DNA from: JBHJHP01 sp042219825
GTDB lineage: Bacteria; Bacteroidota; Bacteroidia; Bacteroidales; UBA5342
Assembly (NCBI RefSeq): GCF_042219825.1
Contig: NZ_JBHJHQ010000007.1
Span: forward strand, 271,395-335,394
Reading direction: 5' to 3'
Length of the DNA stretch: 64,000 bases
Made by a program: the position numbers and the translations under genes. Below are positions 45,959-54,793 of this stretch, one piece after another (positions within the stretch are counted from its first letter, which is position 1; the number at the start of each line of letters is the position of its first letter). The notes beneath the pieces were generated by a model. The model was not told the origin of the DNA, ran no database searches, and saw only the letters and a program-made list of their open reading frames with translations.

Positions 45959-48279
45959 AGAAATATAATCTTATAAAATTGCTGTTTCTGCTAATTCCTG
46001 TTTTTCAGGGGTTTTCGCAGGAGAAAGTTACTATAAGCGGATTTTTAAAAGACGCGGATACAGGCGAAGGATTAATTGGATCAACAATCTATGTAGAGGA
46101 ACTTAGATCCGGGACAACAACAAACCTTTACGGCTTTTACTCCGTCACCTTGCCTAAAGGAGATTACAATCTTAGATATTCCTATGTTGGCTACAAGAGC
46201 ATTACCATTCCGGTAGAACTTTCCGAAGATGTTAACAACGATGTTGAGATGCATATGAAATCAACTCAAATAGATGAAGTTGTAATTCTGAGTGAAGGGG
46301 CAGATAAGAACGTAAGAAAAGCTGAAATGGGAGTCATGAAACTATCTCCCAAAGAGGCTAAAATGATCCCTGTGCTTCTTGGAGAACAGGACATTTTAAA
46401 AACCATTCAGCTATTGCCTGGTGTAAGTTCGGGCACCGAAGGAACCACAGGTTTTTATGTAAGGGGTGGAGGCGTCGATCAGAACCTTATCATTCTTGAT
46501 GAAGCGACGGTTTACAGTGCATCACACTTAATGGGATTTTTCTCAGTCTTCAATTCCGATGCCATTAAGGATGTAGAGCTCTATAAAGGTAATGCTCCTG
46601 CCAATTATGGTGGTCGTCTCTCGTCCATCCTGGATATTCAGATGAATGACGGGAATTATAAAAAGTTTACAGCCTCAGGCGGACTAGGACTTTTATCTTC
46701 AAGGTTAACCCTTCAGGCTCCAATTGTAAAAGATAAAAGCTCTTTTATTATTTCAGGCCGCAGAAGTTATGCCGACATATTTACGGTATTTTCACGAAGC
46801 CGGACTCAAAAAAATACAGACCTCTATTTCTACGATTTAAATGCGAAAGCAAACTACAGGATCGACAATAATAACCGCATTTTTCTGTCAGGATATTTCG
46901 GAAGGGATGTTTTTAATATACACGACCTTTTTGCCTTGAAATGGGGCAACCAGACCGGAACGCTACGCTGGAACCATGTTTTCAACAATAAACTATTCAG
47001 CAATAGTTCACTTATATACAGCAACTATAATTACGGTTTCGGATATAATTTTTCCGATAATATGATTTACATTAATTCCGGGATCAGGGACATGAATGTT
47101 AAAGAAGATTTTCAGTGTTACATCAATACAGATAATACCCTGAAATTTGGATTTAATGCGATTCATCATACGTATCGTCCCGGAGAAATAGATGCAGGAA
47201 ACAATGATCTCTTTAATTCAGTATTCATGGGCAGAAAACAAGCCTACGAAGGGGCAGCATATGTCTCACACGAATTAAGCATTTCCGATCATATAAATAT
47301 TACTTACGGGTTAAGGTATTCCGGTCTTGCATCAGTTGGGCCCGATACTGTTTATACATACAACGAAAGAGATGAAATAACCAGCGCGGAAGCTTATTCC
47401 AAAGGAGACATCATTCAACTTTACAGCAATCTGGAGCCGCGTGCAACATTCAACTTTAGATTGAATACCAGGAATTCTGTCAAACTCTCATACTCACGAA
47501 ACGCACAGTATGTCCATTTGCTGTCCAACTCCTCTGCATCACTTCCAACCGATGTTTGGATTCCAAGCAGTAAAAATGTAAAACCGCAGATCGCAGATCA
47601 GTTCGCTCTCGGGTTTTTCAGAAATTTTAAAGATAACATGTTTGAAACATCTGTCGAAGTTTATTACAAGAACCTCAAGAATCAGATCGATTATCAAAAC
47701 GGAGCAGAACTCCTGCTTAACAAGAATGTGGAATCACAGCTTATTTTCGGTAAGGGCAGAGCCTATGGCCTTGAGCTTTTCGTGAAAAAGAGGACAGGCA
47801 AATTAACCGGATGGATTGGATATACGCTTTCAAGGACTGAAAAATCTATGGATGCCATTGACAATGGGGAGTGGTATCCTGCCAAATACGACAGAACGCA
47901 TGACATTTCAATTGTTGGGATGTACCAGCTTAATAAAAAATGGAACATGTCTGCCACCTGGGTCTTTAATACAGGAAATGCGGTAACATTTCCAAGTGGA
48001 AAATACCAGGTAGATGAATTTACGGTTCCTGTTTACACTAAAAGAAATGCTTACCGGATGCCGGATTATCACCGGATGGATATTGGTGCAACTTACATAC
48101 CCAAAAAGAAAAAGCGGTTTGAATCAAGCTGGAACTTTTCTGTATATAACGTTTATGGCAGAAAAAACGCATTTTCCATCACTTTCAGGGAGAACGAAAG
48201 CAATCCGAATCAAACAGAAGCGTTCCGACTGTCCCTTTTTCAAATGATACCATCAGTAACTTACAATTTTAAATTTTAA
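45955..48279 (+). CDS. TonB-dependent receptor with carboxypeptidase-like N-terminal domain
   Basis: A 774-residue outer-membrane receptor. Signal peptide (LLFLLIPVFQGFSQ), a CarboxypepD_reg-like domain at about 22-105 (GFLKDADTGEGLIGSTIYVEE), plug at about 120-225 (DILKTIQLLPGVSSGTEGTTGFYVRGGG, NAPANYGGRLSSILDIQM) and a beta-barrel ending in an aromatic residue (VTYNFKF). It is shorter than SusC proteins and is paired with DUF4249 rather than SusD. That pairing suggests uptake of a small molecule, metal complex or peptide rather than glycans (inference). The DUF4249 gene follows after three bases. Confidence 0.93.
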   Translation: MKKYNLIKLLFLLIPVFQGFSQEKVTISGFLKDADTGEGLIGSTIYVEELRSGTTTNLYGFYSVTLPKGDYNLRYSYVGYKSITIPVELSEDVNNDVEMHMKSTQIDEVVILSEGADKNVRKAEMGVMKLSPKEAKMIPVLLGEQDILKTIQLLPGVSSGTEGTTGFYVRGGGVDQNLIILDEATVYSASHLMGFFSVFNSDAIKDVELYKGNAPANYGGRLSSILDIQMNDGNYKKFTASGGLGLLSSRLTLQAPIVKDKSSFIISGRRSYADIFTVFSRSRTQKNTDLYFYDLNAKANYRIDNNNRIFLSGYFGRDVFNIHDLFALKWGNQTGTLRWNHVFNNKLFSNSSLIYSNYNYGFGYNFSDNMIYINSGIRDMNVKEDFQCYINTDNTLKFGFNAIHHTYRPGEIDAGNNDLFNSVFMGRKQAYEGAAYVSHELSISDHINITYGLRYSGLASVGPDTVYTYNERDEITSAEAYSKGDIIQLYSNLEPRATFNFRLNTRNSVKLSYSRNAQYVHLLSNSSASLPTDVWIPSSKNVKPQIADQFALGFFRNFKDNMFETSVEVYYKNLKNQIDYQNGAELLLNKNVESQLIFGKGRAYGLELFVKKRTGKLTGWIGYTLSRTEKSMDAIDNGEWYPAKYDRTHDISIVGMYQLNKKWNMSATWVFNTGNAVTFPSGKYQVDEFTVPVYTKRNAYRMPDYHRMDIGATYIPKKKKRFESSWNFSVYNVYGRKNAFSITFRENESNPNQTEAFRLSLFQMIPSVTYNFKF

Positions 48280-48282
48280 ATC

Positions 48283-49086
48283 ATGAAATCAGTTAAAACA
48301 TACACTTTAATATTTGGCCTGGCAATAATATTATTCGGCTGCCAGGATGTAATTGAGATAAATCTTGACTCCATTGAACCCCGGCTGGTCATAGACGGAT
48401 CTATAACAGATATCGATACAACGCTTGTCGTTAAACTAACCAAATCAGGCGATTATTTTGCCCCTGAAACTTATCCTAACGTGTCCGGTTCAACAGTTAC
48501 TATTACCGACGATCTTGGCTATGCAAGTCAGCTTTTGGAAACAGCTCCCGGATTATATTCCGGGAACAGGACTGGTGAAGAAGGCCGTTCATACACCATG
48601 AAAGTAGAATCGGAAGGAGAAATCTATAATGCCACTGTTGAGGTGCCATATAAAGTCGCAATAGACTCGGTATCTTTTGAGCCAACACCGGCGTATATGG
48701 AGTTTTCGGGAGGATACATTATAAACTGCCATCTGCATGATCCGGCGAATATTGAAAATTACTACCGATTAAAAGTGTATAATATTGATGATCCGGCAGG
48801 TGCAAGCCAATCCCTGAAATTATTCGATGATGCATTTACTGACGGGCATGACGTTGTATTGCAATGGGATGTTGAACAGTTTATTCCGCTCAACAGAGTT
48901 GTGGTTGAACTACAAACACTAGATAAATCAACATACGATTACTACTTTGCGTTATCTTCTCTCTTCGAAGGCGGAATGATTGGTAATGCGAACCCTTCAA
49001 ACCCAATAACCAATATTTCCAACGGAGCATTAGGATATTTCGGAGCATATACTGTAAGCCGGGATACTGTTCTGATTTTCCCTTAA
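48283..49086 (+). CDS. DUF4249 lipoprotein
   Basis: A 267-residue lipoprotein (LAIILFGCQDV). The start EINLDSIEPRLVIDGSITDIDTTLVVKLTKSGDYF and the Ig-like strand VSGSTVTITDDLG are typical for DUF4249, a family almost always encoded next to a TonB receptor in Bacteroidota. It may cap the receptor at the surface as SusD does. It is shorter than many family members, which have extra C-terminal strands. Confidence 0.9.
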   Translation: MKSVKTYTLIFGLAIILFGCQDVIEINLDSIEPRLVIDGSITDIDTTLVVKLTKSGDYFAPETYPNVSGSTVTITDDLGYASQLLETAPGLYSGNRTGEEGRSYTMKVESEGEIYNATVEVPYKVAIDSVSFEPTPAYMEFSGGYIINCHLHDPANIENYYRLKVYNIDDPAGASQSLKLFDDAFTDGHDVVLQWDVEQFIPLNRVVVELQTLDKSTYDYYFALSSLFEGGMIGNANPSNPITNISNGALGYFGAYTVSRDTVLIFP

Positions 49087-49113
49087 GTATAAAACATTAA
49101 AGCACTAAAAATA

Positions 49114-49836
49114 ATGAATACCATACAAACGGTTCTATCAGTAAAAAAGAATGCCCGTATAGCCGGTATACTTTACCTGATCATTATCATTGCGGGTTTG
49201 TTCAGCGAGATGTTTGTCCGGTCATCTATTGTTGTTCCAGGTGATGCCCTTACAACGGCACAAAATATACTTAATCACAGCGTTTTGTACCGGGTTGGTT
49301 TTGTTAGCGATTTAATCATGATTATGAGTGATGTTGCCGTGGCCCTGTTATTTTACCTGCTGCTAAAACCGGTAAGCAAAGGATTGTCTTTGCTGGCTGC
49401 ATTTTTCAGACTGGGCCAGGCTACGGTGCTGGGTCTTAATCTATTGAATTACTATATGCCTCTGCTCATTTTCGGCGACAATACTTATCTGAGTAGTTTT
49501 TCCGGAGATCAGCTTAGTTCACTGGCCTTGCTGTTTATAAATGCGCATTCATACGGGTACCTTATCAGTGGTGTGTTTTTCGGTATTAGTTGTATAATAG
49601 TAGGATCTTTAATGTATAATGCCGAATATTTTCCTAAATGGTTGGGTATTCTGATAATTGCTGCCGGAATAAGTTATCTGGTTGACTGCTTCGTCAACTT
49701 CCTCGGACCTGAGTTTTCAAACGTAAGTGAGATACTGGTCGTGACTATAGCAGTTGCCGCAGAATTGACACTTTGTTTATATCTGCTGGTCAAAGGAATT
49801 AAAGCAGATTCAGGAAATCAAATCACTATGGCCTGA
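49114..49836 (+). CDS. DUF4386 family membrane protein
   Basis: A 240-residue protein with six TM helices. Marks: KKNARIAGILYLIIIIAGLFSEMFVRSSIVVPGDALTTAQNIL region, LLKPVSKGLSLLAAFFRLGQATVLGLN, HSYGYLISGVFFGISCIIVGSL and YFPKWLGILIIAAGISYLVD. Function unknown. It lies 27 bases behind DUF4249 and is probably the last gene of the same transcript. Confidence 0.88.
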   Translation: MNTIQTVLSVKKNARIAGILYLIIIIAGLFSEMFVRSSIVVPGDALTTAQNILNHSVLYRVGFVSDLIMIMSDVAVALLFYLLLKPVSKGLSLLAAFFRLGQATVLGLNLLNYYMPLLIFGDNTYLSSFSGDQLSSLALLFINAHSYGYLISGVFFGISCIIVGSLMYNAEYFPKWLGILIIAAGISYLVDCFVNFLGPEFSNVSEILVVTIAVAAELTLCLYLLVKGIKADSGNQITMA

Positions 49837-49922
49837 AAAAGAATTCATTTCAACCACTGCATCAGATACAATTGGTGCGGTGGTTTCTCATCTGTGCTAA
49901 TAGTAACGAACGAACTTAAGAA

Positions 49923-50303
49923 TTAATCAAACAAAGGCTTAAGTCTCTTCCAATTGCTAAACAAAAGAATGACATTCAACAGTGCCACAAAAATAGCCGG
50001 CCACATCTCTTTCAGATCACTGTTTAGAATACTGAACATCATAAATGCAACGGATAGTGGAAACAATGCAATAAGTATTGCCAGTGTCCATTTGTTTAAA
50101 ATAAGCAGTGCCCCAACGAGTATTTCAAACATATAAAGATACGGAAGATACATGACGACTGCATCCAGAAATGCCTGCGTGTTCTGAGGCATGTCTCCAT
50201 AGCTGTTGGGAATAAAGTGAAAGAATTTGTTTAATGCATAAGCGATCATAAATACACCCAGTACTACTCTTAAAGTAGCCATAATTTTCCCATTACTTTT
50301 CAT
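49923..50303 (-). CDS. DoxX-like membrane protein
   Basis: A 126-residue protein with four TM helices: TLRVVLGVFMIAYALNKFFHFIP, YLPYLYMFEILVGALLIL, WTLAILIALFPLSVAFMMF, and a last helix. The glutamate-containing second helix and the overall size fit the DoxX/DoxD group of quinone- or redox-linked membrane proteins. No operon partner; the neighbour on the left converges. Confidence 0.75.
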   Translation of the reverse strand: MKSNGKIMATLRVVLGVFMIAYALNKFFHFIPNSYGDMPQNTQAFLDAVVMYLPYLYMFEILVGALLILNKWTLAILIALFPLSVAFMMFSILNSDLKEMWPAIFVALLNVILLFSNWKRLKPLFD

Positions 50304-50514
50304 AACCTAAAATTTAAATATGATAGTGGGCGTAAATTATCATCTTTAAATACCATAGGAGTAAACAATATGTGATATAGAAAGTTTATTCCGCGATCTT
50401 TAATTTCAATCCAAAACAGCAATGGATAGCAGTGGTTGAGAATACGTTTTCATCACCGATGCTGCACTGTAAAGTGAAAGCGTAATAAGGCTTCGTTAAA
50501 GTTTAAAAAAGCAT

Positions 50515-50548
50515 AAAAGGCAGTTCCCGTTGTAGAGAACTGCCTTTT
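50515..50548 (-). terminator. Terminator of osmC-like gene
   Basis: A strong stem AAAAGGCAGTTC / GAACTGCCTTTT with a 10-base loop, 21 bases beyond the stop of the minus-strand OsmC gene. Confidence 0.88.
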
Positions 50549-50568
50549 AAAAGATAAGTTGACATCGT

Positions 50569-50985
50569 TTATTCTATAACTTTAATTTCTGATTCAATAG
50601 GAATAGCCATTCTGTATAAAGCCTGTACTCCGCAATACTTTTCAGCAGAAAGGTTAACCGCTTTTTCAAGTTTATCCATAGGAAGATCCTTTCCTTTGAA
50701 TTCGTAGGTTACTTTCATGGACTTGTAGTATTTGGGATGTTCTTCTGTGAGTTCTCCTTCAACTTTTATGTTCAGTCCATCATATTGCACCCTCATTTTA
50801 TTTAAAATTGATACGACGTCCATTCCGGTACATCCGGCCAGCGATACCAGCATTAGTTTTTTTGGTCTTGCTCCTTTATCTTGCCCACCTACTTCAGGAC
50901 TTGCATCTAATGTGAGTTTATGACCATCTAAATCAGTTGAGAAGGCCATGCCTTCGTCCCAGGATAAATTAATTTCGTTCTTCAT
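50569..50985 (-). CDS. OsmC family peroxiredoxin-like protein
   Basis: A 138-residue cytoplasmic protein. The two redox cysteines of the family are present in SLAGCTGMDVVSIL and AEKYCGVQALY. OsmC/Ohr proteins reduce organic peroxides; this short form with PEVGGQDKGARPKKLML is closer to the YhfA-type branch. It has its own terminator and lies between rnc and a DoxX gene. Confidence 0.9.
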   Translation of the reverse strand: MKNEINLSWDEGMAFSTDLDGHKLTLDASPEVGGQDKGARPKKLMLVSLAGCTGMDVVSILNKMRVQYDGLNIKVEGELTEEHPKYYKSMKVTYEFKGKDLPMDKLEKAVNLSAEKYCGVQALYRMAIPIESEIKVIE

Positions 50986-51033
50986 ATTTAGAATTTTATA
51001 TATTTAACGGAGAGATTATAAAAAAGTTCAGAA

Positions 51034-51771
51034 TTAATACAGGTTCTTTTCTTTGAGTGCCTGGATGGCCTTTTTTGCTGCATCCTGATGGCTCTCTTTC
51101 TTTGATGTGCCGGTGCCATCGGCATAAAGTTCATCGTTAATCAGAACCTGTGTGTAAAACGTAGGTACATTGTGTTTGTTGATGACCTCTTTAACCAGAG
51201 AAAAAGTGATTTCCTTTCTGTTTTTCTGGCTCCATTCCAGCAGCAGTGATTTATAATTGCTGTCTTTTCGTACCATGTTCTTCATTTCGTCAAGCTTTTT
51301 ATAAAGCCTGGTCTCAACAAAGTTTTTACAATTATTATATCCCTGATCCAGATAGATGGCGCCAATCAATGCTTCAAGGGTGTTCCCCGGAATATTAGTG
51401 TTTGGATTGTTGCTTGTGGTTTTAACCAGTTTTTCCAGTCCAAGATCTTCGGCCAGGCTATTCAGAGTGTTTCTGCTGACTAACTTGGCCCGTGCACTGG
51501 TTAAAAATCCTTCATTCCTGTTGGGGTAGTTTACGTAAATGATATCTGCTACAATGGCATCCAGTATGGCATCACCCAGAAATTCCAGGCGTTCATTATT
51601 GGCATGTCTGCCATTCTTCTGTTTTATGGAAGTGGATTTGTGAATGAAAGCGAGATCATAAATATCCGGATCATTCGGTTTAAAGCCCGTAAGTTCTTGA
51701 ATGACAAACGAAAAAGACTTTTCCTTTTTGGGCAGGAAAAGTCTTTTAATTCGTTCAATATTTTTAATCAC
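51034..51771 (-). CDS. rnc: Ribonuclease III
   Basis: Processes double-stranded RNA, including rRNA precursors. 245 residues: catalytic domain with NNERLEFLGDAILDAIVADI, the second acidic site in NTLEALIGAIYLDQGY, and a C-terminal double-stranded RNA-binding domain (SLLLEWSQKNRKEITF...GTGTSKKESHQDAAKKAIQAL). The Bacteroidota order acpP-fabF-rnc is kept; the ATG follows the fabF stop after three bases, so translation is probably coupled. Confidence 0.96.
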   Translation of the reverse strand: MIKNIERIKRLFLPKKEKSFSFVIQELTGFKPNDPDIYDLAFIHKSTSIKQKNGRHANNERLEFLGDAILDAIVADIIYVNYPNRNEGFLTSARAKLVSRNTLNSLAEDLGLEKLVKTTSNNPNTNIPGNTLEALIGAIYLDQGYNNCKNFVETRLYKKLDEMKNMVRKDSNYKSLLLEWSQKNRKEITFSLVKEVINKHNVPTFYTQVLINDELYADGTGTSKKESHQDAAKKAIQALKEKNLY

Positions 51772-51774
51772 TAT

Positions 51775-53031
51775 TTATTCAGTGAATTTTTTTATGATGA
51801 CAGAAGCATTATGCCCGCCAAATCCAAAGGTGTTGGACAAAGCAGCATTAACCACACGTTTTTGTGCTTTATGGAATGTGAGGTTAAGCTTTGAATCAAT
51901 GTCAGGATCTAGTTCCTGAAGATTAATTGTTGGAGGAATAATATCTTCTCTTACTGCAAGGATACATGCCATAGCTTCTGCAGCTCCTGCAGCTCCTAAA
52001 AGGTGACCGGTCATTGATTTGGTTGAACTGATATTCAGATTATACGCATGATCACCAAATACTTTTTTAATGGCCTGAGTTTCGGCGATGTCGCCCAGTG
52101 GAGTAGCTGTACCGTGTACGTTTACGTAATCGATGTCTTCCGGTGTCATTCCGGCATCTTCCAAAGCACGTTGCATTACCAGAGCAGCACCAAGCCCTTC
52201 AGGATGTGGCGCAGTAATATGGTAAGCATCAGCCGACATTCCGCCGCCAACAATTTCGGCATAAATTTTAGCACCACGCTTTACGGCATGGTCATAATCT
52301 TCCAACATTAAACAGGCACCACCTTCACCCATAACAAAACCATCGCGTGTTTTACAGAACGGACGGGATGCTGTTTCAGGATTATCATTATTAGTGGAAA
52401 GTGCCTGTGCAGAATTGAATCCACCTACACCGGATTCGGTGATGGCAGCTTCAGATCCTCCGGTGACGATCATGTTAGCTTTGCCGAGACGGATATAATT
52501 CAGTGCATCTATGATTGCATTGGTTGATGAAGCACACGCAGAAACAACACCAAAGTTTGGCCCACGTAAGCCATATTTCATAGAGATATGTCCAGGTGCA
52601 ATATCAGCAATCATTTTGGGAATAAAGAAAGGGCTGAAACGAGGTGTTCCATCGCCCTTTCCAAATGCTGTTAATTCCTGCTGGAAAGTTATGAGCCCAC
52701 CAATACCGGCTCCCCATATAACGCCGACTCTGTTTTTGTCAACGGAGTCATCTTCCATTATACCGGAGTCTTCAATTGCCTGGGTGGCACTAACAATAGC
52801 GTACTGAGCAAATAGGTCCAGCTTACGTACTTCTTTGCGGTCAAAATATTCTTCAGCGTTATAGTTTTTAACCTCGCACGCAAACTTCGTTTTGAATAAA
52901 GAAGGGTCGAAATGGGTTATAATACCCGATCCACTTACTCCTTTAGACAAGTTGCCCCAAAACTCCTGTACTGAATTTCCTAGTGGAGTAATAGCCCCAA
53001 GGCCAGTGATTACAACTCGTTTAAATTCCAT
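51775..53031 (-). CDS. fabF: 3-oxoacyl-ACP synthase II
   Basis: Condenses malonyl-ACP with acyl-ACP. 418 residues, full length. The Cys-His-His triad is seen in VVSACASSTNAI, VNVHGTATPLGD and STKSMTGHLLGAAGA. The start VVITGLGAITPLGN and the end LSNTFGFGGHNASVII are standard. It sits between acpP (24 bases) and rnc (three bases). Confidence 0.97.
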   Translation of the reverse strand: MEFKRVVITGLGAITPLGNSVQEFWGNLSKGVSGSGIITHFDPSLFKTKFACEVKNYNAEEYFDRKEVRKLDLFAQYAIVSATQAIEDSGIMEDDSVDKNRVGVIWGAGIGGLITFQQELTAFGKGDGTPRFSPFFIPKMIADIAPGHISMKYGLRGPNFGVVSACASSTNAIIDALNYIRLGKANMIVTGGSEAAITESGVGGFNSAQALSTNNDNPETASRPFCKTRDGFVMGEGGACLMLEDYDHAVKRGAKIYAEIVGGGMSADAYHITAPHPEGLGAALVMQRALEDAGMTPEDIDYVNVHGTATPLGDIAETQAIKKVFGDHAYNLNISSTKSMTGHLLGAAGAAEAMACILAVREDIIPPTINLQELDPDIDSKLNLTFHKAQKRVVNAALSNTFGFGGHNASVIIKKFTE

Positions 53032-53055
53032 GCAAAAATTTTAAAATGCGATTAG

Positions 53056-53292
53056 TTAACCAGCGTTTTCTTCTATGTACTTGATAGCATCTCCAACAGT
53101 AGAGATGTTTTCAGCCTGATCATCAGGAATAGAAATATTGAATTCTTTTTCAAATTCCATGATCAGCTCAACAGTGTCAAGCGAGTCAGCTCCTAAATCA
53201 TTAGTGAAGCTAGCTTCAGGAGTCACTTCAGTTTCATCTACTCCCATTTTGTCAACGATGATCGCTTTAACTCTTGATGCAATGTCAGACAT
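53056..53292 (-). CDS. acpP: Acyl carrier protein
   Basis: A 78-residue acidic carrier. The phosphopantetheine serine is in DLGADSLDTVELIM; helix III and the end DQAENISTVGDAIKYIEENA are normal. On the minus strand an element TTTCTTTGCAGC lies in the upstream region (about 53324-53335), similar to the rRNA promoter P1 at 63603, fitting high expression. Confidence 0.97.
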   Translation of the reverse strand: MSDIASRVKAIIVDKMGVDETEVTPEASFTNDLGADSLDTVELIMEFEKEFNISIPDDQAENISTVGDAIKYIEENAG

Positions 53293-53448
53293 AACTTTTT
53301 AATTTTAGTTAATAATTAGTTTCGAAAATATCGCTGCAAAGAAATATATTTTTTCTGTAATAATTAAAATTTTGTGACACAAAAATCATATTTTTGAGCA
53401 GTTTAACATGCAAGTTAAGAATTTTTATTGAAAAATAATATATTGTAA

Positions 53449-54027
53449 ATGAAGAAATTAGCGCTCTTGGCAAGTGGTTCGGGTTCCAACGTGGAGAACT
53501 TCTATAATTATTTTAAAGATAACAATAATATAAACATTTCTCTTGTGCTGTGTAATAACCCAAGTGCCTTTGTTATAGGGCGTTGCAAGCGATTGAATAT
53601 CCCATGCAAGGTGTTTAACCGGGATCAGTTTTACAAAACGGAAGAGATTATCGATATGTTAAATTTGTATTCCATTGATTTTATTGTACTTGCAGGCTTT
53701 TTGTGGTTGATACCGGAATACCTGATAAGGGCTTTTGATAAAAAAATGGTTAACATACATCCGGCATTACTGCCTAAATATGGAGGAAAAGGAATGTATG
53801 GCGATAATGTTCATAAAGCTGTTGTGGAGAACAGGGAAATAAAGTCAGGTATCACGATACATTATGTAAATGAACACTTCGACGAAGGCGAGATAATATT
53901 TCAGGCTGAATGTCCGGTTCAACCCACTGATACCTATGCCGAAGTAGCCTCAAAAGTACATGAACTGGAATATGCCTGGTTTCCTAAGGTGGTAGAAGAG
54001 CTGTTAAATGATTCACCAGAATCTTAG
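53449..54027 (+). CDS. purN: Phosphoribosylglycinamide formyltransferase
   Basis: Transfers formyl from 10-formyl-THF to GAR in purine synthesis. 192 residues, full length. Motifs: LALLASGSGSNVENF for the phosphoribosyl site, IVLAGFLWLIPEYLI, and the catalytic NIHPALLPKYGGKGMYG with His and, further on, HYVNEHFDEGEII with Asp. It is divergent from acpP with a 156-base promoter region. Confidence 0.95.
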   Translation: MKKLALLASGSGSNVENFYNYFKDNNNINISLVLCNNPSAFVIGRCKRLNIPCKVFNRDQFYKTEEIIDMLNLYSIDFIVLAGFLWLIPEYLIRAFDKKMVNIHPALLPKYGGKGMYGDNVHKAVVENREIKSGITIHYVNEHFDEGEIIFQAECPVQPTDTYAEVASKVHELEYAWFPKVVEELLNDSPES

Positions 54028-54037
54028 AAGGTAAACT

Positions 54038-54787
54038 ATGAAGGTCAGATTGGCAATTCTAACTATAATTGTTTATATATCGTCGGTTTGTTCTGCGCAG
54101 GATATGGTCACAGACCGCCCGGATCAGACTGAATCGGCAAGTATCGTTCCTAAACTTCATTTTCAGTTGGAGTCTGGATTCGATTTTACGGATGCCAATT
54201 CATTGTCCGACATTAAAGATGTGAAAAGTATACAGTCGTTACTTCGGTTTGGGCTGACTTCTGCTTTGGAACTCAGGTTGGGTTTTTCAAACGAAACGGC
54301 CACATTAGTTAGTGATCCGGAAGGTAGTGTATCCAATATTCTGAATCCTGGATTTAAGTACAGAATATTTAAAGGTGCCGGAATTATTCCTGATGTGGCG
54401 GTAATGGGGTCATTTCTGTTGCCTGTTAAAACAGATGATGCGGATCATTTCTGGTCGCCTGAAGTACGCCTTGCTGCACAGCACGATCTGCTGGATGTTT
54501 TGAGTCTGGGGTATAACCTTGCACTTTTCTGGGACAATAAAAATTATGATACCCAAAAATTTTATTCGGTTACGGCTGGTCTGAATGTTATTCCTAAGAC
54601 CTGTTTGTTTTTAGAGTTTTTTGGCGAAAATTATAAAACGCCCGGTAATGCCGGGTACATTGATTTTGGCTTTACCTACAGTATTATTAATAATCTTCAG
54701 TTGGACGGATATCTTGGTTACGGTCTGAACGATAATTCCAACAATATGTTTTGGGGAGTTGGTTTTACTGTAAGGCTGCCTAAATAG
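54038..54787 (+). CDS. Outer-membrane beta-barrel protein (MetA-pathway/transporter-like)
   Basis: A 249-residue exported protein, signal ending VCSAQ. It begins with MVTDRPDQTESASIVPKLHFQLESGFDF and continues in alternating beta strands (LLRFGLTSALELRLGFS, GFKYRIFKGAGIIPDVAVMGSFLLP), ending LPK. This matches the Phenol_MetA_deg type of porin-like barrels common in Bacteroidota. The substrate is unknown. It starts 10 bases after purN, so they may be co-transcribed although unrelated. Confidence 0.8.
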   Translation: MKVRLAILTIIVYISSVCSAQDMVTDRPDQTESASIVPKLHFQLESGFDFTDANSLSDIKDVKSIQSLLRFGLTSALELRLGFSNETATLVSDPEGSVSNILNPGFKYRIFKGAGIIPDVAVMGSFLLPVKTDDADHFWSPEVRLAAQHDLLDVLSLGYNLALFWDNKNYDTQKFYSVTAGLNVIPKTCLFLEFFGENYKTPGNAGYIDFGFTYSIINNLQLDGYLGYGLNDNSNNMFWGVGFTVRLPK

Positions 54788-54793
54788 GCTCTG

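Noticed and set aside
54028..54037. Functional link between purN and the outer-membrane protein
   Set aside because: Only a 10-base spacing supports it; no known pathway connects them.
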